47,737 nucleotides of DNA from an uncultured Clostridia bacterium. GTDB lineage: Bacteria > Bacillota > Clostridia > TANB77 > CAG-508. Below, piece by piece: positions 16,159 through 25,275 of the stretch. The DNA lies in assembly GCA_947584805.1 (NCBI GenBank), contig CANPWU010000007.1, forward strand, positions 1 to 47,737, written 5' to 3'. Each line of letters starts with the position of its first letter. The first letter of the stretch is position 1. The translations under genes and the position numbers were made by a program. Under the pieces are notes generated by a model. The model saw only the letters and a program-made list of their open reading frames with translations. It was not told the DNA's origin and searched no databases.

Positions 16159-17389
16159 ATGAGAAATATATTAACAGTAATGAAATTTACTATCAAAGAT
16201 ATGCTAAGAAGAAAATCTTTTATAATTTCCACTTTGTTAATTTTAGTTATGATTATTGTTGGATTTAATATACCAAATATTATAAAAGCTATTCAAGGAG
16301 AAGACGTACAAGAAAAGATACTTATTTCAGATAATGATAATATTTTTAACGGAAACCTAGAAATGCTAAAACAAGCTGATTTAGGTTATGATATAGAGAT
16401 AGCAAATAGCACTTATGACGAAATAAAGGGAAAAATTGAAAATGAAGAAATTGATTCTGCTATCCTTATTGAGAATGTAAATAATAATATAAATATTAGA
16501 TACATAGTAGAAAATATAAGCTTTGTGGATAGTGTTCCAGAAGACATTATAGATACTATGAACACAATATATACGAACATGAAAATTGCTGAAGCTATAG
16601 GAATAACAGAAGAAGAATGGGCAAATGTAGCACCAAGATTTCAAGTAAATATGGAGCAAACTAGCGAAGAAGAAGCACATGGAAATGTTGCTGTTATAAT
16701 GCTTATGTCAATTGTGCTATTTTATGCAATATATTTTTGTGCATATCAGGTATCAAGCTCAATAACCACAGAGAAAACATCAAAAATAGTAGAAACATTA
16801 GTTACATCAACAAGTCCTAAAACAATAGTGCTTCGGAAAAACGCTTGGAATAGGAGTTGTAGGCTTAATTCAATTAATATTAATAGTTGGAACTGCAGTT
16901 ATTTCAGCTAATGTTTTTTTAGAGAAAGAAATGATAGAGACGGTATTAGATATGTCAAACATAACACTATATTTAGGTATAATGACAATAATATACTTTG
17001 CTTTGGGATATTTAGTATATAGTTTATTATATGCATTAACAGGTTCAACAGTTGCAAAACCTGAAGATATACAATCAGCTAATGGACCAGTTGCAATACT
17101 TGCAGTTATTGGATTTTATTTATCATATTTTACTATGATGAACCCAACAAGTGAGTTAAATGCATTTGCTTCATTATTCCCAATATCATCTCCATTTTGT
17201 ATGCCTTTTAGAATTATGATGGGCTTAGCAAATGGAAAAGATGTAGCACTTTCTATTGCAATTTTGATAGTTACAATATTAGTTATAGCAAAAGTTGCAA
17301 TAAAGATATATTCAAATGCAATATTAAATTATGGCACAAAAATGAGCTTTAAAGATATAATAAACATCTATAAAGATAAACAAAATTAA
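16159..17389 (+). CDS. ABC-2 permease, NatB-like, with one CGG +1 recoding site
   Basis: A 409-residue membrane protein if read through a +1 shift at CGG 16834-16836. Before it stands SPKTIVL; skipping the C gives Gly then KTLGIGVVGL, restoring the family pattern of a cytoplasmic loop (TEKTSKIVETLVTSTSPK) leading into a membrane span. Without the shift translation ends at about residue 250. The N-terminal span (residues 17-38), a large extracytoplasmic loop and about five C-terminal spans match NatB/ABC-2 permeases. Partner of the ATPase at 15266. The downstream part has good codon use and no other defect, so a pseudogene is unlikely. Confidence 0.85.
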
Positions 17390-17407
17390 AGAAAGGAATT
17401 CATTTAG

Positions 17408-17816
17408 ATGACTAAATTAGAAGAAGTAAAAGAAATTCTATACAAAAAAAGAGCTTCATTGGTAGTAGCTTATGAAAATGGAGAAATAAAAGAATATTAT
17501 CAAGATCGAATAAAAGATATAAAAGATATTTTAAAAGAAAATGAAAACGCTATTCAACGGAGCAATTATAGCTGATAAAGTAATTGGAAAAGTCGCAGGA
17601 AGTATTTTAACAGTTGCAGGAGTGAAAGAAATTTATGCAGATGTTATAAGTGAATATGCAATTCCTGTTTTAGAAGAAAATCATATAAAATATGAATATA
17701 GAGAAAAAGTTCAATATATTATAAATCAAGAAAAAACTGGAATGTGCCCTATGGAAAACAAATATAAAGATGAAAAAGATATAAATGTAGTTTATAAAGA
17801 AATGTTAAATTTATAA
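17408..17816 (+). CDS. DUF1893 family protein (deaminase-like fold), with one CGG site
   Basis: A 135-residue protein if a +1 shift occurs at CGG 17558-17560. The upstream piece starts at ATG 17408 (MTKLEEVKEILYKKRASLVV, preceded by AAAGG) and ends in NENAIQ. The downstream piece gives Gly followed by AIIADKVIGKVAGSIL, VKEIYADVISEYAIPVLEE and TGMCPME, the hallmark motifs of DUF1893, a small cytidine-deaminase-like fold of unknown role. The recoded Gly is at the conserved position before AI(I/V)ADK. A start at 17541 would remove the first third of the domain. It lies 18 bases after the permease gene, so it is probably cotranscribed. Confidence 0.83.
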
Positions 17817-17828
17817 GAATGATATATG

Positions 17829-17856
17829 AGAGTAAGCAAAAGCTTGCTCTTTTTTT
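17829..17856 (+). terminator. Terminator after DUF1893 gene
   Basis: AGAGTAAGC (17829-17837) pairs with GCTTGCTCT (17842-17850) with one G-T pair, followed by seven T residues. Confidence 0.88.
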
Positions 17857-17928
17857 ATTTATCTTTAGGTAATTGAAGGCAAAATTTGAAGAAATATTAT
17901 AAAAAAATAAAAATTATCAAAAAAAAAC

Positions 17929-17957
17929 TTGACAAATATATAAAAATAATGTAATAT
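17929..17957 (+). promoter_or_regulatory. Strong promoter of the AIPR-like gene
   Basis: A consensus TTGACA (17929-17934), 17 bases, then TAATAT (17952-17957). It leaves a leader of about 160 nt. Confidence 0.8.
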
Positions 17958-17964
17958 TTTCTTA

Positions 17965-18110
17965 TAAAAATCTATGGTCAATTTTGACTATGAGGTTTCT
18001 AATCTGTTTTATAGATGTAGATGAGAGGAAAAAATAGAATATTGTTGTCTCATTTTTAATGAGATTATTTATAAGATTCCTTTTCTAAAGCTATAAAGCA
18101 ATAATAAAGA
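17965..18110 (+). promoter_or_regulatory. Structured 5' leader with alternative helices
   Basis: The leader holds a hairpin TATGGTCA/TGACTAT around 17972-17992 and a second ATCT/AGAT hairpin around 18002-18016. Then come three segments that cannot all pair at once: ATGAGA (18021-18026), TCTCAT (18048-18053) and ATGAGA (18059-18064). TCTCAT can pair with either copy of ATGAGA, the classic layout of a two-state regulatory RNA. No clear terminator T-run follows, so control of translation or RNA stability is more likely. I do not recognise the class. This accounts for the gene-free stretch 17817-18125. Confidence 0.45.
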
Positions 18111-18125
18111 AAGGAGTCATTTTTT

Positions 18126-19313
18126 ATGGCAGAATTAATATTAAAAGCGAAAAGCTTTAAAAAAATGGATGATCCAATTAATAAAAAAGAGGGAAATGTA
18201 AAGTATGTTTGTTACGTACAAGCAGATACAATCCCTGAAGAAATTTTAAATTGGATGGAAACAAACCCAAGACAACAAAACATGAAAACAACAGTGGCAC
18301 AGAAGATTACTGAAAGTTTACAAAAGAACGAGAATTTTCACGAATTAAACAGAGGAGTAGTTTTGTCAGCAGCAGAAGTTACTTACGACAATAAAAATGA
18401 AGAAGTGAGAATTTTATTTAATGATATGTCTATTCACGGAGATATTGATGGTGGACATACTTTAAGAGCTATTATTAATTTAAAATCAAAAAATATGTTG
18501 CAAAAAGATCGTTATGTATTCTTTGAAATATTTACTGGTATAGAATCACCAGTGGAATTAGCATCAGCAAGAAATACATCTACACAGGTTGACCTTAAAT
18601 CTATTCAAGAATTAGAAAAGAATTTTGAAATTATTAAGGAAGCTATAAAGGATATGAAATTTTCGGATAAAGTTTCATATAAAATGTTTGAACAAGATGA
18701 AGAATTCGGAAAGAAAACAATAGATATTAGAGAGATTATTGCAATCTTAATGATGTTTTTCCAAAATGTTTATCCTTGTACAAATAGTGATGGAAGTCTA
18801 AACGAAACACAACCAGTAAGATGCTATACTGGAAAAGAGGCAACATTAAAGAAATTTATAGATATAGGAAAAGAAGAAAGAGAAAAAACAATTGCAAATA
18901 TGAAAGATATCATTGTAGATATTTTTAATATTTGGGATAATGTAGAATGCAATTTTAATGAATATGCTAAATATGCTGGCAAAAAATATTTAAGTAGAAG
19001 CTATGCAAAATATCATAAAGACATGGTTCAATCAGTTACTTTAGTTTCTCAAAAGGAAATGGATTATATAGTACCTAGGGGACTTATTTATCCTATAGTT
19101 GGTGCTTTTAGAGCTTTAATAGGCATTGATGAGGAGACTTCAAAGTATTATTGGGTAAAGGATCCAAAAGTTGTTTTAGATAAATTAGGAAGCAGATTAA
19201 TCGGAATTGTTCTAGATGAAAAAACTGATTCACCAGAGTATATTGGTAAAAGCACAAATTTGTGGAATAATTTATTTAAAGAAGTCTATATAGAAGGACA
19301 CTTGATTAAATAA
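18126..19313 (+). CDS. AIPR-like protein, putative abortive-infection phage defence factor
   Basis: A 395-residue soluble protein. LNRGVVLSAAEV (residues 74-85) and SIHGDIDGGHTLRAI (102-116) resemble the NRGI...NGGQT core of the AIPR family (abortive infection phage resistance). The SARNTSTQVD segment (around 152-161) also fits that group. Members are thought to act in phage defence, and the biochemical activity is not well established. It is a lone gene with a consensus promoter, a long structured leader, AAAGGAG and its own terminator, which suits conditional expression. It has no CGG sites. Confidence 0.7.
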   Translation: MAELILKAKSFKKMDDPINKKEGNVKYVCYVQADTIPEEILNWMETNPRQQNMKTTVAQKITESLQKNENFHELNRGVVLSAAEVTYDNKNEEVRILFNDMSIHGDIDGGHTLRAIINLKSKNMLQKDRYVFFEIFTGIESPVELASARNTSTQVDLKSIQELEKNFEIIKEAIKDMKFSDKVSYKMFEQDEEFGKKTIDIREIIAILMMFFQNVYPCTNSDGSLNETQPVRCYTGKEATLKKFIDIGKEEREKTIANMKDIIVDIFNIWDNVECNFNEYAKYAGKKYLSRSYAKYHKDMVQSVTLVSQKEMDYIVPRGLIYPIVGAFRALIGIDEETSKYYWVKDPKVVLDKLGSRLIGIVLDEKTDSPEYIGKSTNLWNNLFKEVYIEGHLIK

Positions 19314-19329
19314 TAACGTAATATATAAA

Positions 19330-19365
19330 GAGGAAGTAATTGCTATCAATAATTACTTCCTTTCT
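19330..19365 (+). terminator. Terminator after the AIPR-like gene
   Basis: GGAAGTAATT (19332-19341) pairs with AATTACTTCC (19351-19360), followed by TTTCTTCTT. The remaining bases to 19496 are AT-rich with nothing recognised. Confidence 0.8.
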
Positions 19366-19496
19366 TCTTATTTTTTTTAGCTATTGAAACACAAAAAACA
19401 GCATCTACTGCAAAATAAGTTATTTAGTAAAAAGAAATAAAAAAAATACCAACCAATAACTATCATAAAACCGTCTAAATATTAGAAAGGTAAAAT

Positions 19497-20480
19497 ATGG
19501 TGATAAGAATGAGAAAAAACCTAAAAATATTTTTTATAATACTTGGCATATTGATTATTTTATGGGGAGCTATATTTTTAACAGATTATATACGAATTGC
19601 AAACTTAAAAAAGCCTATATTTGTAATTAAACATGACGAAACAAATTCTATTCCAACAACTGAAATATATTATGGCTTAGGATATATGGCAGAAATTGTT
19701 ACTTATCCGAAGGCAGAGTCAAAAATAATTCTTAAATCGGATTTATATATGTTTGATAAATTCATTGTAGGAGCAATTAGCGAAAACAACATACATGAGA
19801 CTAATAATAATGAACCAGAAGAACTTGGAAAAATTATAAAAGTTGATGGAAAGCTATATTATGAGACAGGAAGAGATAATTCTGAAATGTTACGTTGTGG
19901 ATTAATGGATGGAAATATCACTTCACATGTAAGCTCAAATGAAATACCTAAAAATGATAATGAATCAAATTTTGAAGGTGATTATGGTTTTCAATACGGA
20001 AAAGAAGGCACAATAGAAGTTCTTATTGATGATAAATGGATGGTGTTTGAGACAAAAGAAAGCAAAGAAAAACCTAATGTAACAGAATTTGAATTAAGGT
20101 ATTATGATAAACATCCTATGTGGGAAGAAGATGAAAGAATTCATAAAGTTTTAGATAAATCAGAAACAGAAATGTATGATTATAGTATTTATGTTTGTGA
20201 TGGTAGCGTAAATGTATTAATAGATGGAGAAGAAATATCTTTGAGGAAAGCTCTAGTAGAAAATATAATTACAATGGAACAAATATTAGAAAAAGCTGAT
20301 AAAGATCTTAATGAAGGAAATATCACAGGCGACATCTACCGAGATGGTGGAAGTAAAGAATATCACTATGAAAATTATACAATTATTAAACTTAACCGAG
20401 AAATGACAATAGATATGACAAATAGAGACGTATATATAGGATCAAAAGACATGAAAGTAGGCAACTTTCCAATATACTAA
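19497..20480 (+). CDS. Membrane-anchored extracytoplasmic protein, unknown function
   Basis: A 327-residue protein with an N-terminal anchor (residues 10-30) and a hydrophilic exported part. KKPIFVIKHDE followed by IYYGLGYMAEIV resembles the start of the DUF3221-type protein at 24166 (KRPMFCIPNP, then VEYLGLGYKVI), so the two share an N-terminal module. The C-terminal part has ISLRKALVENIITMEQILEKAD and a closing YRDGGSKEY...NRDVYIGSKDM pattern seen in Firmicutes surface or lipoprotein-like proteins. Role unknown. AGAAAGG precedes the start. No CGG sites. Confidence 0.7.
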   Translation: MVIRMRKNLKIFFIILGILIILWGAIFLTDYIRIANLKKPIFVIKHDETNSIPTTEIYYGLGYMAEIVTYPKAESKIILKSDLYMFDKFIVGAISENNIHETNNNEPEELGKIIKVDGKLYYETGRDNSEMLRCGLMDGNITSHVSSNEIPKNDNESNFEGDYGFQYGKEGTIEVLIDDKWMVFETKESKEKPNVTEFELRYYDKHPMWEEDERIHKVLDKSETEMYDYSIYVCDGSVNVLIDGEEISLRKALVENIITMEQILEKADKDLNEGNITGDIYRDGGSKEYHYENYTIIKLNREMTIDMTNRDVYIGSKDMKVGNFPIY

Positions 20481-20523
20481 CTCTAAATGCAACCTTTAAA
20501 TTATTCTGTTAATTATTAATATA

Positions 20524-20558
20524 AAAAGCAAGAGGTTATTTGATAATTTCTTGCTTTT
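20524..20558 (+). terminator. Terminator overlapping the ABC-F promoter
   Basis: AAAAGCAAGA (20524-20533) pairs with TCTTGCTTTT (20549-20558), with extra pairing of GTTAT and ATAAT inside. The loop contains TTGATA, the -35 box of the next promoter. Confidence 0.75.
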
Positions 20559-20568
20559 GTGTTATTAT
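20540..20568 (+). promoter_or_regulatory. Promoter of the ABC-F gene, nested in terminator
   Basis: TTGATA (20540-20545), 17 bases, TATTAT (20563-20568), 30 bases before the start codon. Confidence 0.65.
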
Positions 20569-20598
20569 ATTTTAAGACAAAGTAATTAGGAGTAAAAC

Positions 20599-22505
20599 AT
20601 GAATTATAGAATTATTAATGGCTCTATATCTTTTGGAGCTGACACAATATTAGAAGAAATAAATTTTGAAGTTAAAGATAGAGAAAAGGTTGCAGTAGTT
20701 CGGTAGAAATGGAAGCGGAAAGACCACTCTTTTAAAAGCACTTGTGGATAATGAACTGTTTTCTGAAGGAATAGGAACAGAAAAATTTAGTATCTACAAA
20801 GAAGGTATAAAAGAGATAGGCTATTTAAAACAAATAGATTTTGAAGACGAAAATATAACTATGTTAGACGAGATATTAAAAGTATATAGTGAAATAATAG
20901 AAATAGAAAAGAAACTTGAAAATCTAGTTTGCAAAATGCAAGAGGATTCATCAGAAAGTTTGGCTAAAGAGTATTCAAAAACACTTGATAGGTATGAACT
21001 TTTAGATGGCTATACATATAAAAAAGAATATGAAACTGCAATAAGTAAGTTTGGATTCTCAAATGAAGACAAGTATAAAAAAATAAGTGAATTTTCAGGA
21101 GGACAGAGAACAAAAATTGCATTTATAAAGCTTCTTTTAAGTAAGCCAGATTTACTTATTTTAGATGAACCTACAAATCATTTAGATATAACTACCATTG
21201 AATGGCTTGAAGGATATTTAAAAAATTATCCAAAAGCTCTAGTAATTGTTTCACACGACAGAATGTTTTTAAATAAAATCGTAGATAAAATCTATGAAAT
21301 AGAATATGGAGAAATAACTGAATATTCAGGAAATTATGAATTCTTCGAAAAGCAAAAAAGAATTAACTATGAAAAACAACTAAAAGATTATGAATATCAG
21401 CAAAAGGAAATTAAAAGGCTAAATGATATAGCAGATAGATTTAGATATAAACCTACAAAAGCAAAGATGGCGCTTTCTAAACTAAAGCAAATTGAAAGAA
21501 TGGTAAAAATAGAAGAACCTAATAAGTATGATTTAAAGTCTTTTAGAACTAATTTTGAAATAAGCATGCAAAGTGGGAATAATGTGCTAACAGCCAATAA
21601 TCTTGAGGTGGGATATAGCACTACATTAGCAAGCTGTTCTTTTAATTTATATAAAGGACAAAAATTAGGAGTAATTGGAGCAAATGGAACAGGAAAATCT
21701 ACATTGTTAAAAACATTAGTTGGAGAAGTAAACAAAAAAGGTGGAAATTTCGAATTTGGACACAATGTAAAAGTTCGGATACTTTGATCAGCAAATGCTA
21801 GGACTAGACCCTAAAAAAACAGTATTTGAGGAGTTCGCAGAAGAATTTCCAAATCTTACAGTTACAGAAGTAAGAAGTAGCTTGGCAACATTCATGTTTA
21901 CGGGAGATGATGTTTTTAAAAAGATAGAGATGCTATCAGGTGGAGAGAAAGTAAGGCTTTCTCTTAGCAAAATATTAAAAAAGGGACCAAATCTTTTAAT
22001 ACTTGACGAGCCTACAAACCATATGGATATTGTAGGGAAAGAATCTTTGGAAGATATGCTTAAAGAATATAAAGGAACATTAATTTTTGTATCGCATGAT
22101 AGATTTTTTGTAAATAAAATTGCGGACTGTATTTTAAGTTTTGAAAACGGAGGAGCAAAATTTTACCCTTATGGATATGAATATTATTTAGAAAAAAGAG
22201 AAAATGAGGTAGGAGAAGCAGCAGAAGAAAATATTCCAAAAGCTAAAAAGACACCATACGTAAACCCTTTGAAAGAAAAAGACAAATTAGAAAGAAAAAT
22301 TAAGAAAGTTGAAGAAGAAATATCAAAAAAGGAAGATGAAATACAAAAGCTCAAAGAAGAACTTGCAAATGAAGAAATATCTTCTGATTATGTAAAACTT
22401 AGTGAAATACAAGAAAAGATAGATTCCTTAAATAAAGAACTTGAAGAAGATATGATAGTATGGGAAGAACATCAGTCAAAACTTGAAAGTTTTGGAAAAA
22501 TTTGA
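20599..22505 (+). CDS. ABC-F ATPase (Uup/MsrA-type), with two CGG sites
   Basis: A 634-residue soluble protein with two ABC domains and no membrane part, expected to act on the ribosome (translation factor or ribosome protection). The first CGG, 20701-20703, is codon 35 and is followed directly by TAG. A +1 shift gives AVV then GRNGSGKTTLLKAL, a perfect first Walker A. The second, 21776-21778, restores KV then GYFDQQ. Other motifs are intact: SGGQRTKIA, LLILDEPTNHLDI, the linker, GANGTGKSTLL, LSGGEKVRLSL and LLILDEPTNHMDI. A coiled-coil tail ends the protein. Without recoding only a 34-residue peptide would be made. Confidence 0.9.
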
Positions 22506-22624
22506 TATTATTTATTCTTCTCTTAGGCTTAGATTTTATTAATTTTTTTCTAAAAACATTGATTATAATAACTGTATTAGATATAATACATATATATTTT
22601 AATTTAAGAAAAGAGGAAGATAGA

Positions 22625-23002
22625 ATGAAAAATGAATTAGTTATAAGAAAATGCAAATCATGTGGAGCATTGGTAAAAGTTTTAGAAGATTGCAATTGTG
22701 AATGCAAAATTCAGTGCTGTGGAAGCCCTATGGAAGTATTAGTACCAAATTCAGTTGACGCAGCTGTAGAAAAACATGTGCCAACATATGAAATAGTAGA
22801 AGATGAAATATATGTTAAAGTTAATCATGTAATGGAAAAAGAACATTACATAGAGTGGATAAGTTTAGTAAAAGAAAATAAAGAATTCACAGTAAAACTA
22901 TATCCAGAGCAAAATGCTGAAGCAAGATTTAAGTATATACCAGGATCTACCTTATATGCATATTGCAATAAACATGGATTATGGAAGGCAGATGTTGAAT
23001 AA
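22625..23002 (+). CDS. Superoxide reductase (desulfoferrodoxin/neelaredoxin family)
   Basis: A 125-residue protein reducing superoxide to peroxide in anaerobes. The N-terminal desulforedoxin-like part has RKCKSCGALVKVL and ECKIQCCGSPM (two Cys pairs for a rubredoxin-type iron). The catalytic Fe(His)4Cys ligands are visible in EKHVPTYEIV, NHVMEKEHYIEWI and AYCNKHGLWKADV. AGAGGAAG precedes ATG 22625. Longer in-frame readings from 22502 have no RBS. It supports an anaerobic host meeting occasional oxygen. Confidence 0.93.
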   Translation: MKNELVIRKCKSCGALVKVLEDCNCECKIQCCGSPMEVLVPNSVDAAVEKHVPTYEIVEDEIYVKVNHVMEKEHYIEWISLVKENKEFTVKLYPEQNAEARFKYIPGSTLYAYCNKHGLWKADVE

Positions 23003-23027
23003 AACACAATATGCCATGTAGCTAGAG

Positions 23028-23942
23028 GTGAGGAAAATAGATAAAAAAGAATTAAAAGAACTATTTTATAGAATTAAAAATGGAGATAAAGAAACAGCAA
23101 CTGAAGAATTGTATAATAAATACCATAATATAATTTATGGTATTGCTTTTAGTATTCTTAAAAATAAAGATGATGCAGAAGATGCAATGCAAAATGTCTT
23201 TATTAAGATATATAATTTAAATACTTCTCTAGTACCAGAAAGCAAAGAATCAACATGGCTTTATACTGTAGCTAAAAATGAAGCAATTGAAATTATTAGG
23301 AAGAAGAAAGAAGGTATAGATCTAGAAGATATCTATGAGATAGGAAACGAAGATAATGATTTAGATGAGATTATTGATGAAATTAGCTTCAATGATTTAA
23401 TTAACAAATTGAGTAACAAAGAAAAAGAAATAATATCACTAAAAATAATTTCTAATCTTTCTTTCAGAGAAATAGCAAATTTACTTGGAGAGCCTATTGG
23501 CACAATAAAGTGGAAATATTATACCTCTATTTATAGAATAAAGACATTATTGGGCAATTTAATAATGAGTATATTAGCTTTTCTAAGTGGAGAATTATTA
23601 TTCCAAAATAAAAGAAGTTCTTCTATTAACCAAATGAATGAAGATACTGTTTTGGATTCAAACACAACATCAGATGCAACCAATAAAGAAAATTCAAGAA
23701 AAGAAAACATGCAAATTGAAAATTCATTTTCCGAAGAAAGCAAAAATAAACAAGATGGAGATATAATTTTTGAAACTGAAAATATAACAAACGAAGTGCA
23801 AATAGTACAAGATACACACCATAATATAAATTATTTAAAAATGGGAACATTAGGCATATCTGCAATATTTTTAATTGCAACTATAATAACTTTAATTTTC
23901 ATTAAAAAAAGTCCAACCAAAAGCAAAGAAAAAAACGTCTAA
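23028..23942 (+). CDS. ECF-type RNA polymerase sigma factor with C-terminal membrane anchor
   Basis: A 304-residue protein. Region sigma2 (about residues 8-85) has LYNKYHNIIYGIAFSILKNKDDAEDAMQNVFIKIY in pieces, and sigma4 (about 125-180) has LSNKEKEIISLKIISNLSFREIANLLGEPIGTIKW. A long polar linker (about 205-265) leads to one membrane span (LGISAIFLIATIITLIFIKK). The tail may keep the sigma factor at the membrane until released. The start is unusual: GTG 23028 is part of AGAGGTGAGG, itself a good RBS, with ATA and no ATG 9 bases on. GTG is the best supported choice, and the true start could differ by a few codons. Confidence 0.85.
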   Translation: MRKIDKKELKELFYRIKNGDKETATEELYNKYHNIIYGIAFSILKNKDDAEDAMQNVFIKIYNLNTSLVPESKESTWLYTVAKNEAIEIIRKKKEGIDLEDIYEIGNEDNDLDEIIDEISFNDLINKLSNKEKEIISLKIISNLSFREIANLLGEPIGTIKWKYYTSIYRIKTLLGNLIMSILAFLSGELLFQNKRSSSINQMNEDTVLDSNTTSDATNKENSRKENMQIENSFSEESKNKQDGDIIFETENITNEVQIVQDTHHNINYLKMGTLGISAIFLIATIITLIFIKKSPTKSKEKNV

Positions 23943-23980
23943 ATAATAGAGGATAAAATAATCCAGAATATTTAAATAAA

Positions 23981-24135
23981 TATTACAATTAACAGCTTAT
24001 GAAATTCGTTTTTTTCGAAGTCCTATATATTAATATTTATTGTCAAACCATATTCTGGGTCTCTCAATCGGGGCTTGACTGCTAAATATTAATATATAGG
24101 ACTTCTATTAATTTTATTTGCTGTTAATTGTAATA
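23981..24135. repeat. Nested palindromic element D
   Basis: Outer arms TATTACAATTAACAG (23981-23995) and CTGTTAATTGTAATA (24121-24135) are perfectly complementary over 15 bp. Inner arms at 24018-24039 and 24083-24104 are complementary over 22 bp (AAGTCCTATATATTAATA and onward). The centre, about 43 bases, is richer in G+C. The build resembles elements A-C at 29951, 34637 and 36262, although the sequences differ. It fills the gap between the sigma factor gene and the next gene. Confidence 0.75.
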
Positions 24136-24165
24136 AATAAATTATAAAATAAAAGGGTGGTTTTA

Positions 24166-25202
24166 ATGAACAAGGGATTAAAAAAATTATTAACAGTTTT
24201 ATTAGTTATTGTATTAGTAGCATTTGTATTTTTAACAATAGATATTTTAAGAGCTAAAAAAGGAAAACGTCCTATGTTTTGTATTCCAAATCCAGCAGGA
24301 GCATATAAAGATGGAGGAACAGTAGAATACTTGGGATTAGGATATAAAGTAATAGATTTTAATATGTTAAACGGATATGATGAAGTAAAAGTTGGAACAT
24401 GGTTTATGGATTATAATGATTTTTTATCAGAATATAAGAAATTTGAAGAAGAACATAAAATTGAAGCCATTTTGCAAGCGGTAGTAGTAAAAGTAAATGA
24501 AAAGTCTTTGAGTGTTATGAAATCAGATAACCCACAAGAATTATATAGTGTTAGTTTCTCTAGTGAAGGAAATATTGGTTTTAATCAGGGACAAGAAATT
24601 TTAATATATTTTGATGGAATGATAGCTGAAACCTTTCCAGGCCAAATTTCTCATGTAAGCAAAATAGAAATTCTAAAACAAGAAAGTGAAATTGGAATTC
24701 CAAACTATGTAATGGCATTTTATTATAGTTCTTTAGATAATGTAAAAGTAACAATAAATGAATTCACAAAGGATGCTTTAACGCTTACAGTTGTTGATAC
24801 AAATGAATATCCTTATGAATATTTTACTGAATACAATATAAATAAAAAAGTTAAAAACGAAAATTATACAGGAGTTGGAGAAAAGGTAGGAGAAGATACA
24901 GAAAATTCTACATCTGGTTTTACTCGGAACAGGTGCAGAATATATTTGGAAAACTCTAGACAAAATAGATAATTCTAAACCAGAAGAGTTAATATATAAT
25001 TTGCCTATTATGCAAGAAGACGCAAATTATTTAGTGCAAGGTCGTAAGTTTAATTTAAAGCAAAATTATGGTGAATTAGGAGAAGGAGAATATGAATTTA
25101 CGACATTTGTAAAACGGATCAATTGGAGATTATATAAGAATAAAATTTAATATAACGAGTGATGGCAAGTTATCATATAGTGAACCTATAATTGAAAGAT
25201 AA
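24166..25202 (+). CDS. Membrane-anchored DUF3221-like protein, with two CGG sites
   Basis: A 344-residue protein if +1 shifts occur at CGG 24925-24927 and 25115-25117. Residues 8-27 are a membrane anchor. Residues about 100-170 (IEAILQAVVVKVNEKSLSVM, then GQEILIYFDGMIAETFPGQI) resemble DUF3221. After the first site comes Gly-TGAEYIWKTLDK, after the second Gly-SIGDYIRIKFNITSDGKL, giving an Ig-like C-terminal domain ending at 25202. Unshifted reading stops after about 270 residues. ATG 24166 follows AGGGTGG. A GTG at 24157 overlaps that RBS. The preceding gene encodes a membrane-tethered sigma factor, so it may be a target or sensor partner. Confidence 0.75.
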
Positions 25203-25210
25203 CATAAAAA

Positions 25211-25243
25211 ATAACCTTACAAAACTGTAAGGTTATTTTTTGT
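25211..25243 (+). terminator. Terminator containing a CTTACA-N4-TGTAAG palindrome
   Basis: ATAACCTTACA (25211-25221) pairs with TGTAAGGTTAT (25226-25236), then TTTTTTG. The same CTTACA-N4-TGTAAG appears upstream of the Bce-like transporter promoter at 27002-27017. Confidence 0.88.
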
Positions 25244-25275
25244 ATTTTATGCTATAATAAATTTTAGGAGGGAAA

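Noticed and set aside
17965-18064. Purine-type riboswitch in the AIPR leader
   Set aside because: A few segments look similar, but the conserved core bases and three-way junction could not be laid out.
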